The position numbers were made by a program, and so were the translations under genes. The notes under the pieces are model-generated. The model ran no database searches and was not told the origin of the DNA. It saw only the letters and a list, made by a program, of their open reading frames with translations. A stretch of 64,000 bases of DNA from Litoditis marina (Eukaryota > Nematoda > Chromadorea > Rhabditida > Rhabditidae). The stretch covers positions 11,073,690 to 11,137,689 of the forward strand of contig OZ038440.1 in the NCBI GenBank assembly GCA_964036275.1, in the 5' to 3' direction. The first letter of the stretch is position 1. Each line of letters opens with the position of its first letter. Below, one piece after another: positions 34,724-46,197 of this stretch.

Positions 34724-37700
34724 TCACAATATTTTGTTTCTGGGGAAGCAGTGGAGGCTTTTCTTCTCAATCATTTCCTCCTCTTTGCTGTCAGGGGCTC
34801 TCAGGGTAACCCCCACACTAGTACCAGGAGCTAGGTTCCAGAAGAGAGCAGCAGGACAGAAGATCAGGTAGTTCAACGGAGTTTCATCTGAAACTTATTA
34901 TAAAGTCTGTTTATTACCATTTCTCTGTTTAAAGCAGGACGATTACGTGGACCGATTCCGTGTCAACGGTCCTTTGAACTGCAATTTGAAAATGTATTAC
35001 AGCTTAAAGGACTGAAGCGTTGGGATTGGACCACACAATCGTCCTTCTTAATTCAATATGTCAGTTATGCATTGTGTATTCACGAGTGGAACATGCTTTT
35101 TCCAGATTTAAACTGATTTTAGGAGTTTTTAATTTTTTTGATTTTATATTGAACCAAGAACTTTTATGCGAAAACGAAATTGTTACCTTTCTCACCTATG
35201 CACTTCGTTCCGGTAGATTTGATCATTTGAGAAATGTGAGGACCTTGTCCGAGCTCATACTTCCGGGTGCAGTTCTTCTGGAAAAAAACTCTGATCAGCA
35301 ATAGAACAAAACATATTGGAGTGTGCATTTTAGTGCGTTCTCGAATTTTCACGCTCCATGCGCTAGCTCACGTTGTTAACCTTCTCCAACAACTAGAACA
35401 TTTGTTCACGTGCAACTGCAAACTCTCATTTAATTGCATGCTCACGCACCGTCACACGTAACAGGCGCTTTCACATGTGACGTGACTCATTCTTGAACTT
35501 GAACTATACCTCATCTTTCTCCATATCAGATGACACCATGACCACAACTCCAGGAGGTAGGACTATAGCACAGTCTTCCGTTTTTTGGTTGTTCGTCAGG
35601 GTCAGTGACATGCGCAGTACGTCCAAGTCTATCTTCGATCCACAATCTGAATTCTGTTTTTTTCAATTCTCTACTTGAATTTTCTCTTGTTCAACTGGAG
35701 CCCTTGTTCAATATAAATCGCGGTTCTTTTTCTCAATTTCTCATGTGGACGCTTCGGTTTAACGGTTAAAAATGAAGTAATAAAATAAAACATGAGAAAA
35801 CATTATTCAGGATGTATTCCCCGGTGTTGTATGTTTTATGTTCGCTAGGATTTTGTTCGTTTTTCTTATCCATAAGCAACAAATGCGCTTCACCACAGAC
35901 CACATTTCGTACTTCTGGCACCACTTGATACTTCTCAAGTTACGTATGTCTATGTAATCTTTCTTGGTATAATCTACGTAAAAAAAAGAAGACCACACTT
36001 CACGGATATGAATTGGTTAATTGTGGTTTTCTTGAATAGTTCGGACACATCTTGCTCACCAGTTATTGTGAAAGTTTATTAGTGAAGTGCATTTTTTTTC
36101 CGAGACTCCTCTAGTATTAACAGTGATTACAAACTTTTAGTGCGTCTGACGTCAGTGTTTTGGAAATGGCTACGTATTTTTCCATTCAATTTTGACTTTT
36201 TGTTACAAACACTGTTCATATTAGTAAGCAGTCGTTGGAAAGTTTACTATGTACTATGGAAGTCTCAGTAGGAAAGTCGTGGACCAAAGCACTGAAGCTC
36301 CATCCGCACTATAGTCGTCTTTGAACTACTTACTCACTTAGTTACTTAGTTGTCACTATGCCACGGCTTTACGGCAATCACAACTTTTCTTCAAAAACAA
36401 CTTACCGTATTGCGTGGCTAGGAACTGTATCTCGAGTACCAAGTTGACCGAAAGACCATCGAGTTGCACTGTGTAGGAAGCTTCACCTCCAACGAAGTCA
36501 ACCACTTCTTCATTCTTGTCGCAGAACGAGTGTACTGTACCGTTGTTGTCGATAACCTGTAACAATATGATATCAGTGAAAAGCATGAACACGCAAAACG
36601 TGTTATTGTTATGCCCATTGGCTTTTAGTGAACATATGTAATTACTTAGCATTTTTTTCGTTCATAGTCGACGGTAGAAACCAAACTTTCTCAGGAATTA
36701 TTAAATATTTCATACTAAATACTCACTACCCCAATTACAAAATATAGTTTTTCGAATGGCATTCAAACCGGCGACAAACAATACACAAGAGGATGCAAAC
36801 GAAATGCCAACGTGACATACAGAAGCAGTCGTGGGGGAATTGTTTGTACACTGTGTGAACTGAGTTACGCAGTAATCCTTCATTGTTTTCTAGAGAAAAA
36901 ATGTGCACCCAAGCGACTTTTCCGCCTCTCTCGTTAAAAGTGGGCAGAACTTAAATCAAATGTGGCTATACTGTTAGTCAATTGCGCAGTCACGTGAAAC
37001 ATGTGAAACACGGCAGAACTCAGAAACGTGCAACGACAAAGTGCACGATACCTTATTAGAATGCTAACTTCACGTGACTATTCAATTGACTTCTAGTATA
37101 ACTACTTAATTTTCTAAAAATACTTATTTTTCAAAAATCTAAATAATATGGCATCCATCCAATATAACGAAATGAACTCGGAGATGTCCCAAACTTCTGC
37201 TTCATCTGCACAGTTTTTACTACCTTTGAAGGGACGCATGAAAACTATTACCTTCAGAGATTGCTCAACACTTTGGCAAGCAACTCCGTCCTTGTTCGTT
37301 TTGATGACCAATTTAAGTGTTTTGTCGAAGGGAACCAGAATCCCCATGACACATTGACTGTCGAGTGGAAGTTGGTAGGCGCCGGATGAGGTCACGATAC
37401 TACCACATTCTGAAAAAGGGACATATGAAACAATGTTATTAGAAAAATAACAATATTTTGTAGAAAAACGTAAAACGAATAAATTTCTATTGAATTGGTA
37501 TGTAAAAATGACACCTCTACAATTTATAGAAACCTCAACTCTTTCTGAAATCACACCCAATCGCCTACGTTTTCCATTTGAGGCGTTGTTGTAGTTTTTT
37601 TTCAATTTATTCACCATCCAAGAAGTAAAATTTTAATAGTAAAATTCACTGAATCAAACTACAATTACAGCCGCATACAACGAATTGAGCTCGAAATAGC

Positions 37701-37941
37701 AAACATGGAAGAGAAAGAGAGGATTTAAAATTTGTTTGTCTCGAATTGAATCGAACTCACCGATGTCATTCTTTGCAACAAAATGGCTGACTGCCTGAAA
37801 ATGTAGAATTCAATGAAACATCAGTGATTACCGAAGCAGAAACTGCACGAAAAAAATTCCCATGAGGTTGAAAATTAAATTTTAAATGGGTACCTCAAGT
37901 GTAGAGAAAGCGCTGAAGATGACGAAAAAGATTCGGAACAT
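34724..37941 (-). CDS. secreted two-part CUB-like protein E
   Basis: Seven exons: 37894-37941, 37761-37794, 37252-37409, 36406-36556, 35510-35646, 35196-35277, 34724-34887 (774 nt, 257 residues). Signal peptide MFRIFFVIFSAFSTLE. Exons 3-4 form a domain with ECGS at its start, a Cys in 'DSQCVMGILVPF', CQSVEQSLK, FCDKN and DFVGGEASYTVQL. Exons 5-7 form a second, related half starting DCGSKIDLDVL, with EDCAIVLPPGV, YELGQGPHIS and FCPAALFWNLAPG. Repeated Cys, 'lVP/lPPG' strands and a secreted form are typical of nematode CUB-like (CUB_2) proteins, several of which are induced by infection. Gene F matches it exon for exon (exon 2-4 sizes identical: 34, 158, 151). The start is 8 bases after an atttcag acceptor. 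The gene looks intact. Confidence 0.75.
34937..35047. mobile_element. foldback MITE (GGACGATTATGTGGTCC family), copy 3
   Basis: Starts GGACGATTACGTGGACCGAT and ends ATTGGACCACACAATCGTCC, reversed relative to the other copies. It lies in intron 6 of gene E. Confidence 0.75.
36967..37100. mobile_element. TCACGTGA MITE, TA-flanked, copy 5
   Basis: Best-preserved copy. The ends TATACTGTTAGTCAATTG and CAATTGACTTCTAGTATA are imperfect inverted repeats, each with GTCACGTGA inside, and both are flanked by TA. It lies in intron 3 of gene E. Confidence 0.8.
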
Positions 37942-38568
37942 TCTGCGATTCTGAAATTTAGAAATGCATATATACAGAACTCAAGCGGCTTTCCATTCTT
38001 ATACGGGGAATCGAGAATTCTGAGTGAATTATGGTGAGAAATGTAGTCAAAAACAATAAAACATGTACACCACTGAGTGTAGATGTACAACAGTCTTCGA
38101 ACAGGGGGAAACAATTAGTGAAAAAAAGTAAAACAAAATCTGCGAGAAACACCTCAGGAAAAGAATATATGCAATAACCACAATTGTCAGATATTAGTAG
38201 ACTCCTACAGTATGAATTCAAAACGTCCTGTTCGTTTTTTTCAGATGTCATTTTTTTCGGAATCTGCATCCTATTCTGTATTCAAATCTGAAATTTCCCT
38301 TGAGTAAACAAGAAAGCCGGAAAGCATACATTACTGTAAGAGGGCACGTAGGAATGATGACAACTATCAACTGTACTCAGCCGAAACAAGACGCACACTG
38401 GAACAAAGCACTGTGACTAGTGATTTTGTGCCGGTTTCAGAAAGTTAATCTGATTAGGGGGGATGAGCTACCGTATACAATGTCTTGTTTTTGCCCAAAA
38501 TGAGTCAGCCTGGCCCCGCCCTGTTACATACGGTAGCCCCTTCTGTTTGATGCGATAAACAAGAAAAA

Positions 38569-38705
38569 TACACTAGAGGTAAATTGAATAGTCACGTAAA
38601 GTTGGCATTCTAATGAGTCATCGATCGTGCACTTTGTCATTGCACGTGAATGAGTTCTGCTGTGTTCAACATGTTTCACGCGACGCTGCAAATGACTAAC
38701 AGTAT
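38569..38705. mobile_element. TCACGTGA MITE, TA-flanked, copy 6
   Basis: Ends TACACTAGAGGTAAATTGAA and AATGACTAACAGTATA, with ATGTTTCACGCGAC inside. It lies between genes E and G. Confidence 0.7.
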
Positions 38706-39291
38706 AACAACATTCTGCAAACATTAATGTATTTTACACGTGTGGTTTACGGGTTTACACAACATTGAACTGTCCACGTTCAATTTTGTTGAGCCCACAA
38801 GAGAATTGCTCGATAACTGGTTGAAAAGGGTTGAAAAAACTACAGAGTGAGAAAAACCATAGACGAAAGCTGATCATTTATATCTACTGATTTGTAAAGG
38901 GCGTTTCAAGCTAATCGCTACTTTATAATATTAGAATCTGCTCATTTTGGGCGTACATCCTAAGAGGAGATTGCCATTTACCATCTGTGGGAGGAGAAAT
39001 GTCAAGCTTAGCGGCTTTCTTATTTTCCCACTCCATAGTTTAAAGAGACCACAGTAGAATTTATAGAACTTGAGAAAGGCCTGTTCTTTTTTACTCTGAT
39101 AGATGTTCACAACCTGATATACAGGAGTTTTAAACGTGTTTTACGCGTTGGCAACTCAAATGGCCGAATGTAGAAAAAAATTGACAAAATTGGTATTCAT
39201 GTTAACTTGCACTCGTTCCTCCCCACGAGTCAAAATCAAACACGTTTGGTTTATCTCAAGAGAAGAGAACGTGAAATTGAAAAGTTCTTAC

Positions 39292-42200
39292 GGTATTTTA
39301 ATCACGGTTAGACATTCATCAATGTTCTGTCCCTGAAGATGGGTTAACACAAGGCGATACAGAACATCTGGAAAATATCAAGAAGAATAACAGAATTCCG
39401 ACTGCTACAAGTATTGTTCAGACGTGTGTACATTCAAGGAACAAAAATCACAATCAAGAACTAGGTTATGTACAGGCCTAAGGCCTCAACCATGATGAAA
39501 TTGTCAAAAAAAAAACCATGCAGAATAACTTTATCGTTACCACGAGAGCCTATAGGAAAACGAATTGAAACTGAGAAAAATAGATTTTGTATCAGCAAAA
39601 TCAGAATATCATGTCAATTCAATCTTGAAATGCAAGTGTTCGGCTCGAAATCAAAAAAAAATACTTTCAATGTTAGATGATACAGATCAGTCATTCACTA
39701 AAACCGCATCTCAGACAGGATTTTTCTGTCACTCTGCTTTTAAATGATATATCCGCTAAACCTGTTTCAGGGCTAGCTTAAAATTTCAATAAGGTCGGGG
39801 AAGTAGGATACTTTGCGTCAGTATCATTTACACAGCTTAGCACTCAGGAATATTGGTATCTTGATTGACGCTTTCAAACAGATAATAATAGATTGGCATA
39901 CTCGGCATATTCGTAATTAAATTGGTGTCGATTTTTATTTTCTAATCCATATGTAAGCAGGATAACATACGCAATATATGATACTCGGAACAAGGTTTTT
40001 ATGATCACACGTACACCAGTTGATTAGCGAGCATCGAACAATGCTAGAGTTCGTCACGTTGAATTTGGAACAGCTTTTCTGAACTTTGTTGTTGCTTCTT
40101 CTGATACAATGATGTGCATTCTGCGTCAGTCTGGGCTATCTGAACTATAAACTGAAAAACAGGTTGTTTGGAAAAGTTTTCATCGCAGTCACAAACAAAT
40201 AAACTTGTTGCTCTTATCAAACTCCTTGTGCCTCAGACCAATACTGACTTCCACGTTGGACTGCAAATGTTCGGCTCGAAATCAAAATAATAGAGTTCAG
40301 TTTGATTTTTCAATGTTATATTAGATACAATCGCCCATCACTAAAGTACATCCTGTATTTATTGTACGCGAAATACATACAAAAAAACTATTTTTAGATA
40401 AGTGACCATTGCCAGCAGTAAATGTGCCTAGAATACACATATATTTCGTTACAGAAAGTTCAGCAAACATTTGGTATGCTAGGCGAAATTCATTGAATGA
40501 ACCGACATTAATAGTTCCGAAGGTTGTTTGTGGTTTGTAATCTACACCCACGACCGATCATCAGTCATGAATATCATAGCACGGCTAATTCGACGTCACA
40601 GAGATGTTTCCATAAATAGATACTCTGCTAAAATTGTAAACAACTGAATAGTCGTTTGAACTGCAGAAGAGAATGACAACTTCTCGATAAATCGAACCAA
40701 AATGGAGAAAACGTCACCCGACAACTTTGCAAAACAACATGTTAGTGTAAATTATCTCTTCATCAGAGTCATCAGAAAGAATAGGCATTGTTTGAAACAT
40801 GAGGCCTCCGTTGAACTGAATAAATTTATCAGATTGTTCAAACTCCTTTGTGTTCACGCTGATTTGGACCACTCGGGTTGTATTGGCCATACCGCTAACA
40901 ACTGGCTTACTGATCGGTAGGCAGTTGGCTCAGAAACTATGATTCGATAACCAACTACGGCCTATGATTCATATTCTTCTGCATCTCCTACGGTCGTGAG
41001 AACGGGTTTGGATCCAGACTATTGACTTGAAGAACAAGCGTCGTTGCAAAACAGTTAATTACTGTTTATACAGCGTGACTGTCATATATATTGGCTTTCC
41101 TCTCGTCTCTTCGGGGCACACTATGTCTCTAGATTTGTTGCAATACCGTTTCGACCAAACGCGAATTTGTGATTAACAGAGCGCGTTCCGAGGTGAAGAA
41201 AATGAACAATACAAAAACTAAGACATTGCCAGGATTGCTGAAACTTGCATATTCCTATCTTTGTTTCAGTTGGTGGATGGATTCACAGTCTAGCAAAAAA
41301 AAGTGGGGTACTGCAGAACTTCGCCACTTGCACTCTCTGCCTTTCTATTTTTAGTCTCCCCTGACTCACCGACTTTTGTTGACACGAATTTAACCGCAAT
41401 TTTCGAATCGATCGGCAAATTCTCATAGATCAGCTTATACCTCGAGTTGTATCCCACAAAATCCTTCACCGAGTTATCGCTTTCACAGATTGAGAATATA
41501 TCACCGGAGGTTTGTCCTATCTGAAAATTACTCTAGGGGTAGATTGGGGAAACAGAGATTGACATTCAATTCCTTCATAGATTCATCGTACTGTGTACCA
41601 GTCGTGAACAAGAAATCATGATGTATATCCAGGAAATCGGAATTTCTCGATTTGAGTTCCACTCCAAAACTAAAAACTCGACAATTCGAACCAGATTTCC
41701 CCAAAAAGCAGGGAAAGGAAAATTGTGTGACTAAATCTTACTCCAGCCTATAGAACTGCTCCAAAATAGTCTCCATGTTCCGCTGTTCATAAACCTCGGC
41801 GTGTTGTAGTACAATATTGGTGATTTTTCTGAAACACGAGGTGAATGCTTATTTCAGTGGCGACGTTCCGGCAGATTCGCCGTTTTCAGAGCCTGAAAAA
41901 GGCATCAATAAGCAATACCACAATAATGAGCACCAAAATATGTCATTTCTACACCTTTAGTAAATTGTAGAGTATTCTGCAGTTCACTTCAGTTAGTTTA
42001 CTGTATACCACCAGTTTGAATGCGTGGTCTCTTGGCACGGAGATGTCTAGTGAACACGATTCGTCCGCTGATAGATGCAGACTGTGAGGTTTCCGTAGCA
42101 CTGATCCGCATTCTGCAAACAAAAGAATACAAATTGCCAGCCTGAAGCCGTATGCAGCTGTATACCAGCGAACATACCTGAATTAGTTTCAACATATATT

Positions 42201-42446
42201 TCTTCTCTTCTACATCCTACCTGGCTGCAGGTTCTTCGTTTCGAAACAGCGTGAAGGGGTGAGAAAGAGAAAAAGAAAAAGAACCTCGGTTTTTGCAATT
42301 TCTGCAGACCGCTCCTGTCCAACCACATACATCGAGCCACCCTTGAACCGACTTTTCACGATTCAAAGTCAATAAATACCTCTTTGGTTTTCCCAACGCA
42401 ACACAATCTCACCTAGATCAATTCCGTTCTTCAGGTAGCTGAAGCC
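39292..42446 (-). CDS. CUB-like protein G, incomplete or decaying
   Basis: Exons matching E and F in size and phase: 42413-42446 (34 nt, GFSYLKNGIDL), 41955-42112 (158 nt, ECGSVLRKP through SCSLDISVPRD to LYNLLK), and 41370-41520 (151 nt, SICES through DFVGYNSRYKLIYENLPI). A weaker next exon, 39292-39367 (VLYRLVLTHLQ, then DECLTVIKIP), resembles the start of the second half of E but is shorter, lacks the leading CGS and changes phase. No signal-peptide exon was found upstream, where a tRNA-derived SINE sits at 42556. No counterparts of the last two exons were seen. So the first domain is sound, while the gene as a whole may be a pseudogene or use exons I could not find. Confidence 0.55.
41738..41828 (-). 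repeat. dispersed coding-like fragment inside an intron of gene G
   Basis: Minus-strand block AATATTGTACTACAACACGC then CGAGG and TATGAACAGCGGAACATGGA, matching 16792 and 55792. It has an acceptor-like cag in front and ends in TAA. If spliced to the preceding G exon (phase 0) it would stop early, so it is not a normal exon of G. Confidence 0.5.
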
Positions 42447-42555
42447 CTGGAGTAGTAATTAAATAATTAAAAGTCTTCTAAAACATGATCTATTTGTTCG
42501 GGCACAGCATCGTTCTTGTATTAATCACCAACCCATGCAGTCTGTGACAAAAAAA

Positions 42556-42775
42556 ATGGGCCTCGTGGTCAAGTGGTTAGCGTAGGTCTGTCGCTCCACA
42601 GACCTGGGTTCGATCCCCGCTCGTCGTGGTATCTATCTGGCGGACCGCAGGAGCTGGTAACAAGTCTCACCCATGCCTATCTCCATCTCCATCCCCTATG
42701 GACAGTCCATCTACGGTTGATATTGATATGTAATTGTATGAATGATTCACAATAAAATGCCTAAACGGATGAAAT
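42556..42775 (+). mobile_element. tRNA-derived SINE-like element
   Basis: Begins with a tRNA-like head: box A-like TGGTCAAGTGGTTAGCG and box B GGTTCGATCCC, with an anticodon-like stem GGTCTGT/ACAGACC. The acceptor stem does not pair, so it is not a functional tRNA. An unrelated tail runs to an A-rich end (ACAATAAAATG). It sits just upstream of gene G. Confidence 0.6.
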
Positions 42776-43950
42776 AAGCCGCACACAAGTTTATTTGTTC
42801 ATGTATTTATTTATTTATGAACAACCGCGGCAAGCGGGGGTTGAGCTAGCGTCATTTGGATCGACAACTTAACGATACCCGCTCAACCAATCTACCTCTT
42901 TTGTCAATGTGCACCAGTGCTATTTTGGACAAAAACTGAGAAACAGATGAAATGTTTGTTGAGTTGATCTCACTCGGGAAAATTCAGCAAGGTTTAGAAG
43001 AAAAGATAACACCAATAGTTTCTGCTGCAACATGTATCTGTCAGAAATTTATTATTGACAGAACTATGAGTTACTCTGTTCTTTTACGAAAAAAATTGTG
43101 AAAGCATAAGAGAAAGGTTAGTTTAGTTTTCACAGTGAATGCTTCTCAAGCAAGGCTGGACAAAAATCTGCCCAGTGTCTTGAGTTGAAAATCTTTTTCA
43201 GAGTGAAATGATGCATGTCAGCTGAAAAATTATCGCACTGCGAGCAGGAGGAAACAATGCAATTTTTAAAAAGTTGTTTACCATATCAGACAAAATAGTT
43301 AAGAAATGATAAATTAATGTCTGTGTCAGCTTGACAAAGAAGTAAAAATGCAATATACAAATGACTTTGATAGCAGTACATAAAACACCAAAGGACATAC
43401 TGATTTCGGCAACAACATTCTAAAGATCGGATCCTAATCTGTATTAGAAGAGAGATCTCTGCTATATTGATGATCACAAAACGGAAAAGTGTTTTGTGAC
43501 AGGACATGAAACAATTTAAAAATGACATCAAAACAGTTAATCGAACGGTTTATTGGACTCGAGAGATAAATTATGCGAAAATTAGTATTATTCAGAATAA
43601 TTGCACCTTGAACCCCGTACCGCGAGTTATGTGTATGAACTCTGTGTGAAGAAAAACATACTAATCCGCGCTCAAGTCGAAGTACACTTCGAAGGCCTGC
43701 GTGCGGTTACGTGATATTTTGTCGATGTTTGTCGTATTTAGTGCCGGGGTGTAGTGTCAATTTCACACTTACACTGCTTACACTGCTATAGTTATCTTGT
43801 ACAAACTAGAACTAAATGACACATTTATTCAAAACGTGAAGATTGAACGTGACACCAGTAAACTCATTTTTTCGCTAGATAATGGCATCATCTTATACCC
43901 AAAAGGTATGATTTCGAGGTGATCCTTGTTTAACTACTTACTACTCACCC

Positions 43951-44081
43951 ATACTAGAAGTCAATTGAATAGTCACGCAAGGTTAAAATTCTAATGAGGT
44001 ATCTTGCACTTTGTCATTGCACGTTTCTGAGTTCTGCTGTGTGCAACGTGTTTCATGTGACTGTACAGTTGACCAACAGTA
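43951..44081. mobile_element. TCACGTGA MITE, TA-flanked, copy 7
   Basis: Begins TACTAGAAGTCAATTGAATA and ends GTTGACCAACAGTA followed by TA. Confidence 0.7.
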
Positions 44082-46197
44082 TATATCCACTGACACTGCC
44101 AGTACCATGACGAATTACTCTTTCCAGACGAATATTAAGATTTGGCTTGTACTCTGAATGGCATTTTTCTCTGTAACTATAACATTACGTAGTAGTGAGC
44201 AGACAACAATAGCTGACTACGTATAGGCTACATTGTCGATGGAACAATACCAGCTTAACGGTAAGCAAATGGATGCTATTTTCATTTTCCGTATCCCATT
44301 ATCGCATTATCATACTGCCAACTATAGACTAGAAAGCAAGCCTATACGGGCAACCAGAATAAGTCATTCAAAATTAAAAGTCATTGAAGTAAAAGTCATT
44401 CGAAAGCAAAAGTCATTAGGTACAGAAACAGTTGAGAATCAAAAATAATGTTTCCGAAAACTTTCGTAATTTTCAAATCCTGACTAAAAGTGAATTAATG
44501 ACTTTTACTTCTGAATGACTTTCACTTTAATGACGTCTAATTTTGAATGACTTTTTTCTGATGCCGCCTATACGGTGTCTTGCTGTATTTGTAGTTTGAT
44601 CTCGCAGTTTCTCGGTTGTAGTTCGTGAGTTACGGCTTGTTCTGAGATTAAGTGGTCCTTCCCTATCCCGTCTCAGTACTACAAAATTTCTGGGATATAC
44701 AGACTTGATTAAAGACATAATTTTGGTTTCAAAAGAAAGTAATATCTCCTCGCAAAGCCATTGAGGCCTGAATCAGTATTGCAACTTGACATATAATTTC
44801 AACATCGTTTCGACACCTTTTTTACATTCATTTAGTACATTTAATATTTCATTGAATACAACAAGGTGTGTTGCCCGCAACGCATCGCGACATAGATACT
44901 CGATATATTTTTGGGGGGATTTCCGTTTCATATTCGAGTAAGTTTTGCAGATTAACAAATGCTGAGACCTTGGGAGAATTTTATAATATGGCTTCGTCTA
45001 GAATCACTATGAGAAACTTATTGCCATTTTGTGTTGGTTTTCAGTTTTCACTACGTTCGAGTTCTTAGTTCTTTACATGTTCTTGCCTTCATAAATTGAA
45101 ATGGAAATCACAGTTTTTATGTTTTTCTTACAATATGGAAAACAGTAAAGAATTTTCACTCGTTAAACTTATTCAGGTGTAAGGAATGGTCTTGCGAACT
45201 ACGCACAGCAAACTGTAGTAATACACACATTCTGTGATCACGCGAAATGTCACAAACGTATAGTTCGTTTCACTATCACTTAGGTTAATCGGAATCGTGC
45301 CAGGGTTTTTGGATGCCTTTTTTTTGGAGGAAACATGATTATTCTAGAGTCATTTTTTTCGTGTTTTCATGAAACTGAACCACCGCTATCAGAGATTTGC
45401 ATTTTTCGAAAAATTACAAATTGGTGAAAAATTGCCTGGAATATTAATTGGCACGCTGCCGAGCCTCAGTGGGAATGACTGTAACTATACTTTGGATCCT
45501 GTTTTTCTCATTTGATAAGGATTTCAATAACAAATACCGTAGCTCTAAGTCTAGCGCTATTATCCTGCCTCCAGCCGTTTGAAGCCTAGAAAAGCAATGT
45601 ATTACTGACTACGCGTGATGAGGCTTATCCAGTATTAACCACGTAATTTTTCGAGAATGTCTCTGACGCGTCTGCCAACAATTTGATATCTAGAAAAAAG
45701 AAGAGGGTAGAAAGAAAGGGACCGTTTAATTTTTTTTGATTTTTGAAAAACATTGTCTGAAAAACCACAAGGAAAGATATAAGTTGCATACATGTATCTT
45801 CCTCGGTTTTTTCAGAGCTGCGGACTCAACTGACGTAATAGTTTATATTTTTCCGTCTTGCAAAACTCAGGCGGAACACTTGTGAATATTCTGTTTTTGT
45901 TCCTATGCGTGCCACTGACGTCCCGTCCTAACCGAGATGTCAAAGGAAGCTGTGCCATTTTTTATTGCCGTTGTTTTTCATGTAACTAAATAGGATTCAA
46001 AAACTCAAAAATTTTCTTTACTCACTATATATATCACAAGGCTGTCTCATTTACATGAATCGTGATTTTTCTTATTATTTTTTTGAAAAGATGTTCATGG
46101 TCTGCACATTCACGTAACCAGGTTTTCAACAATTATGATTCATGAACTCATGACAATTTCTTTTTCAATTTTTCGATCTTTTAGGTCTGAAATACAA

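Larger units (their letters stand above)
42447..46197. other. 3.7-kb gene-poor region with MITEs and a SINE
   Basis: No supported gene. Holds a tRNA-derived SINE (42556-42775), a TCACGTGA MITE (43951-44081), a short foldback of the TGTAGTTTGAT type (44586-44684), and a segment at 45395-45500 similar to 54835-54930 in gene F. Confidence 0.45.

Noticed and set aside
36356..37617. Open frames of 98 and 167 codons as separate genes
   Set aside because: They are exons 4 and 3 of CUB-like gene E reading on into introns; splice sites and gene F define the true limits.
40039..40152. Terminal exon of a further LDLa/coiled-coil gene (minus strand; FIVQIAQTDAE, then LYQKKQQQSSEK)
   Set aside because: It has an acceptor and a stop and looks helix-forming, but no LDLa exons were found upstream in the right place, so it was not called.
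42556..42630. A functional tRNA gene
   Set aside because: Box A and box B are present, but the acceptor stem does not pair and the anticodon loop has the wrong size. SINE head is more likely.
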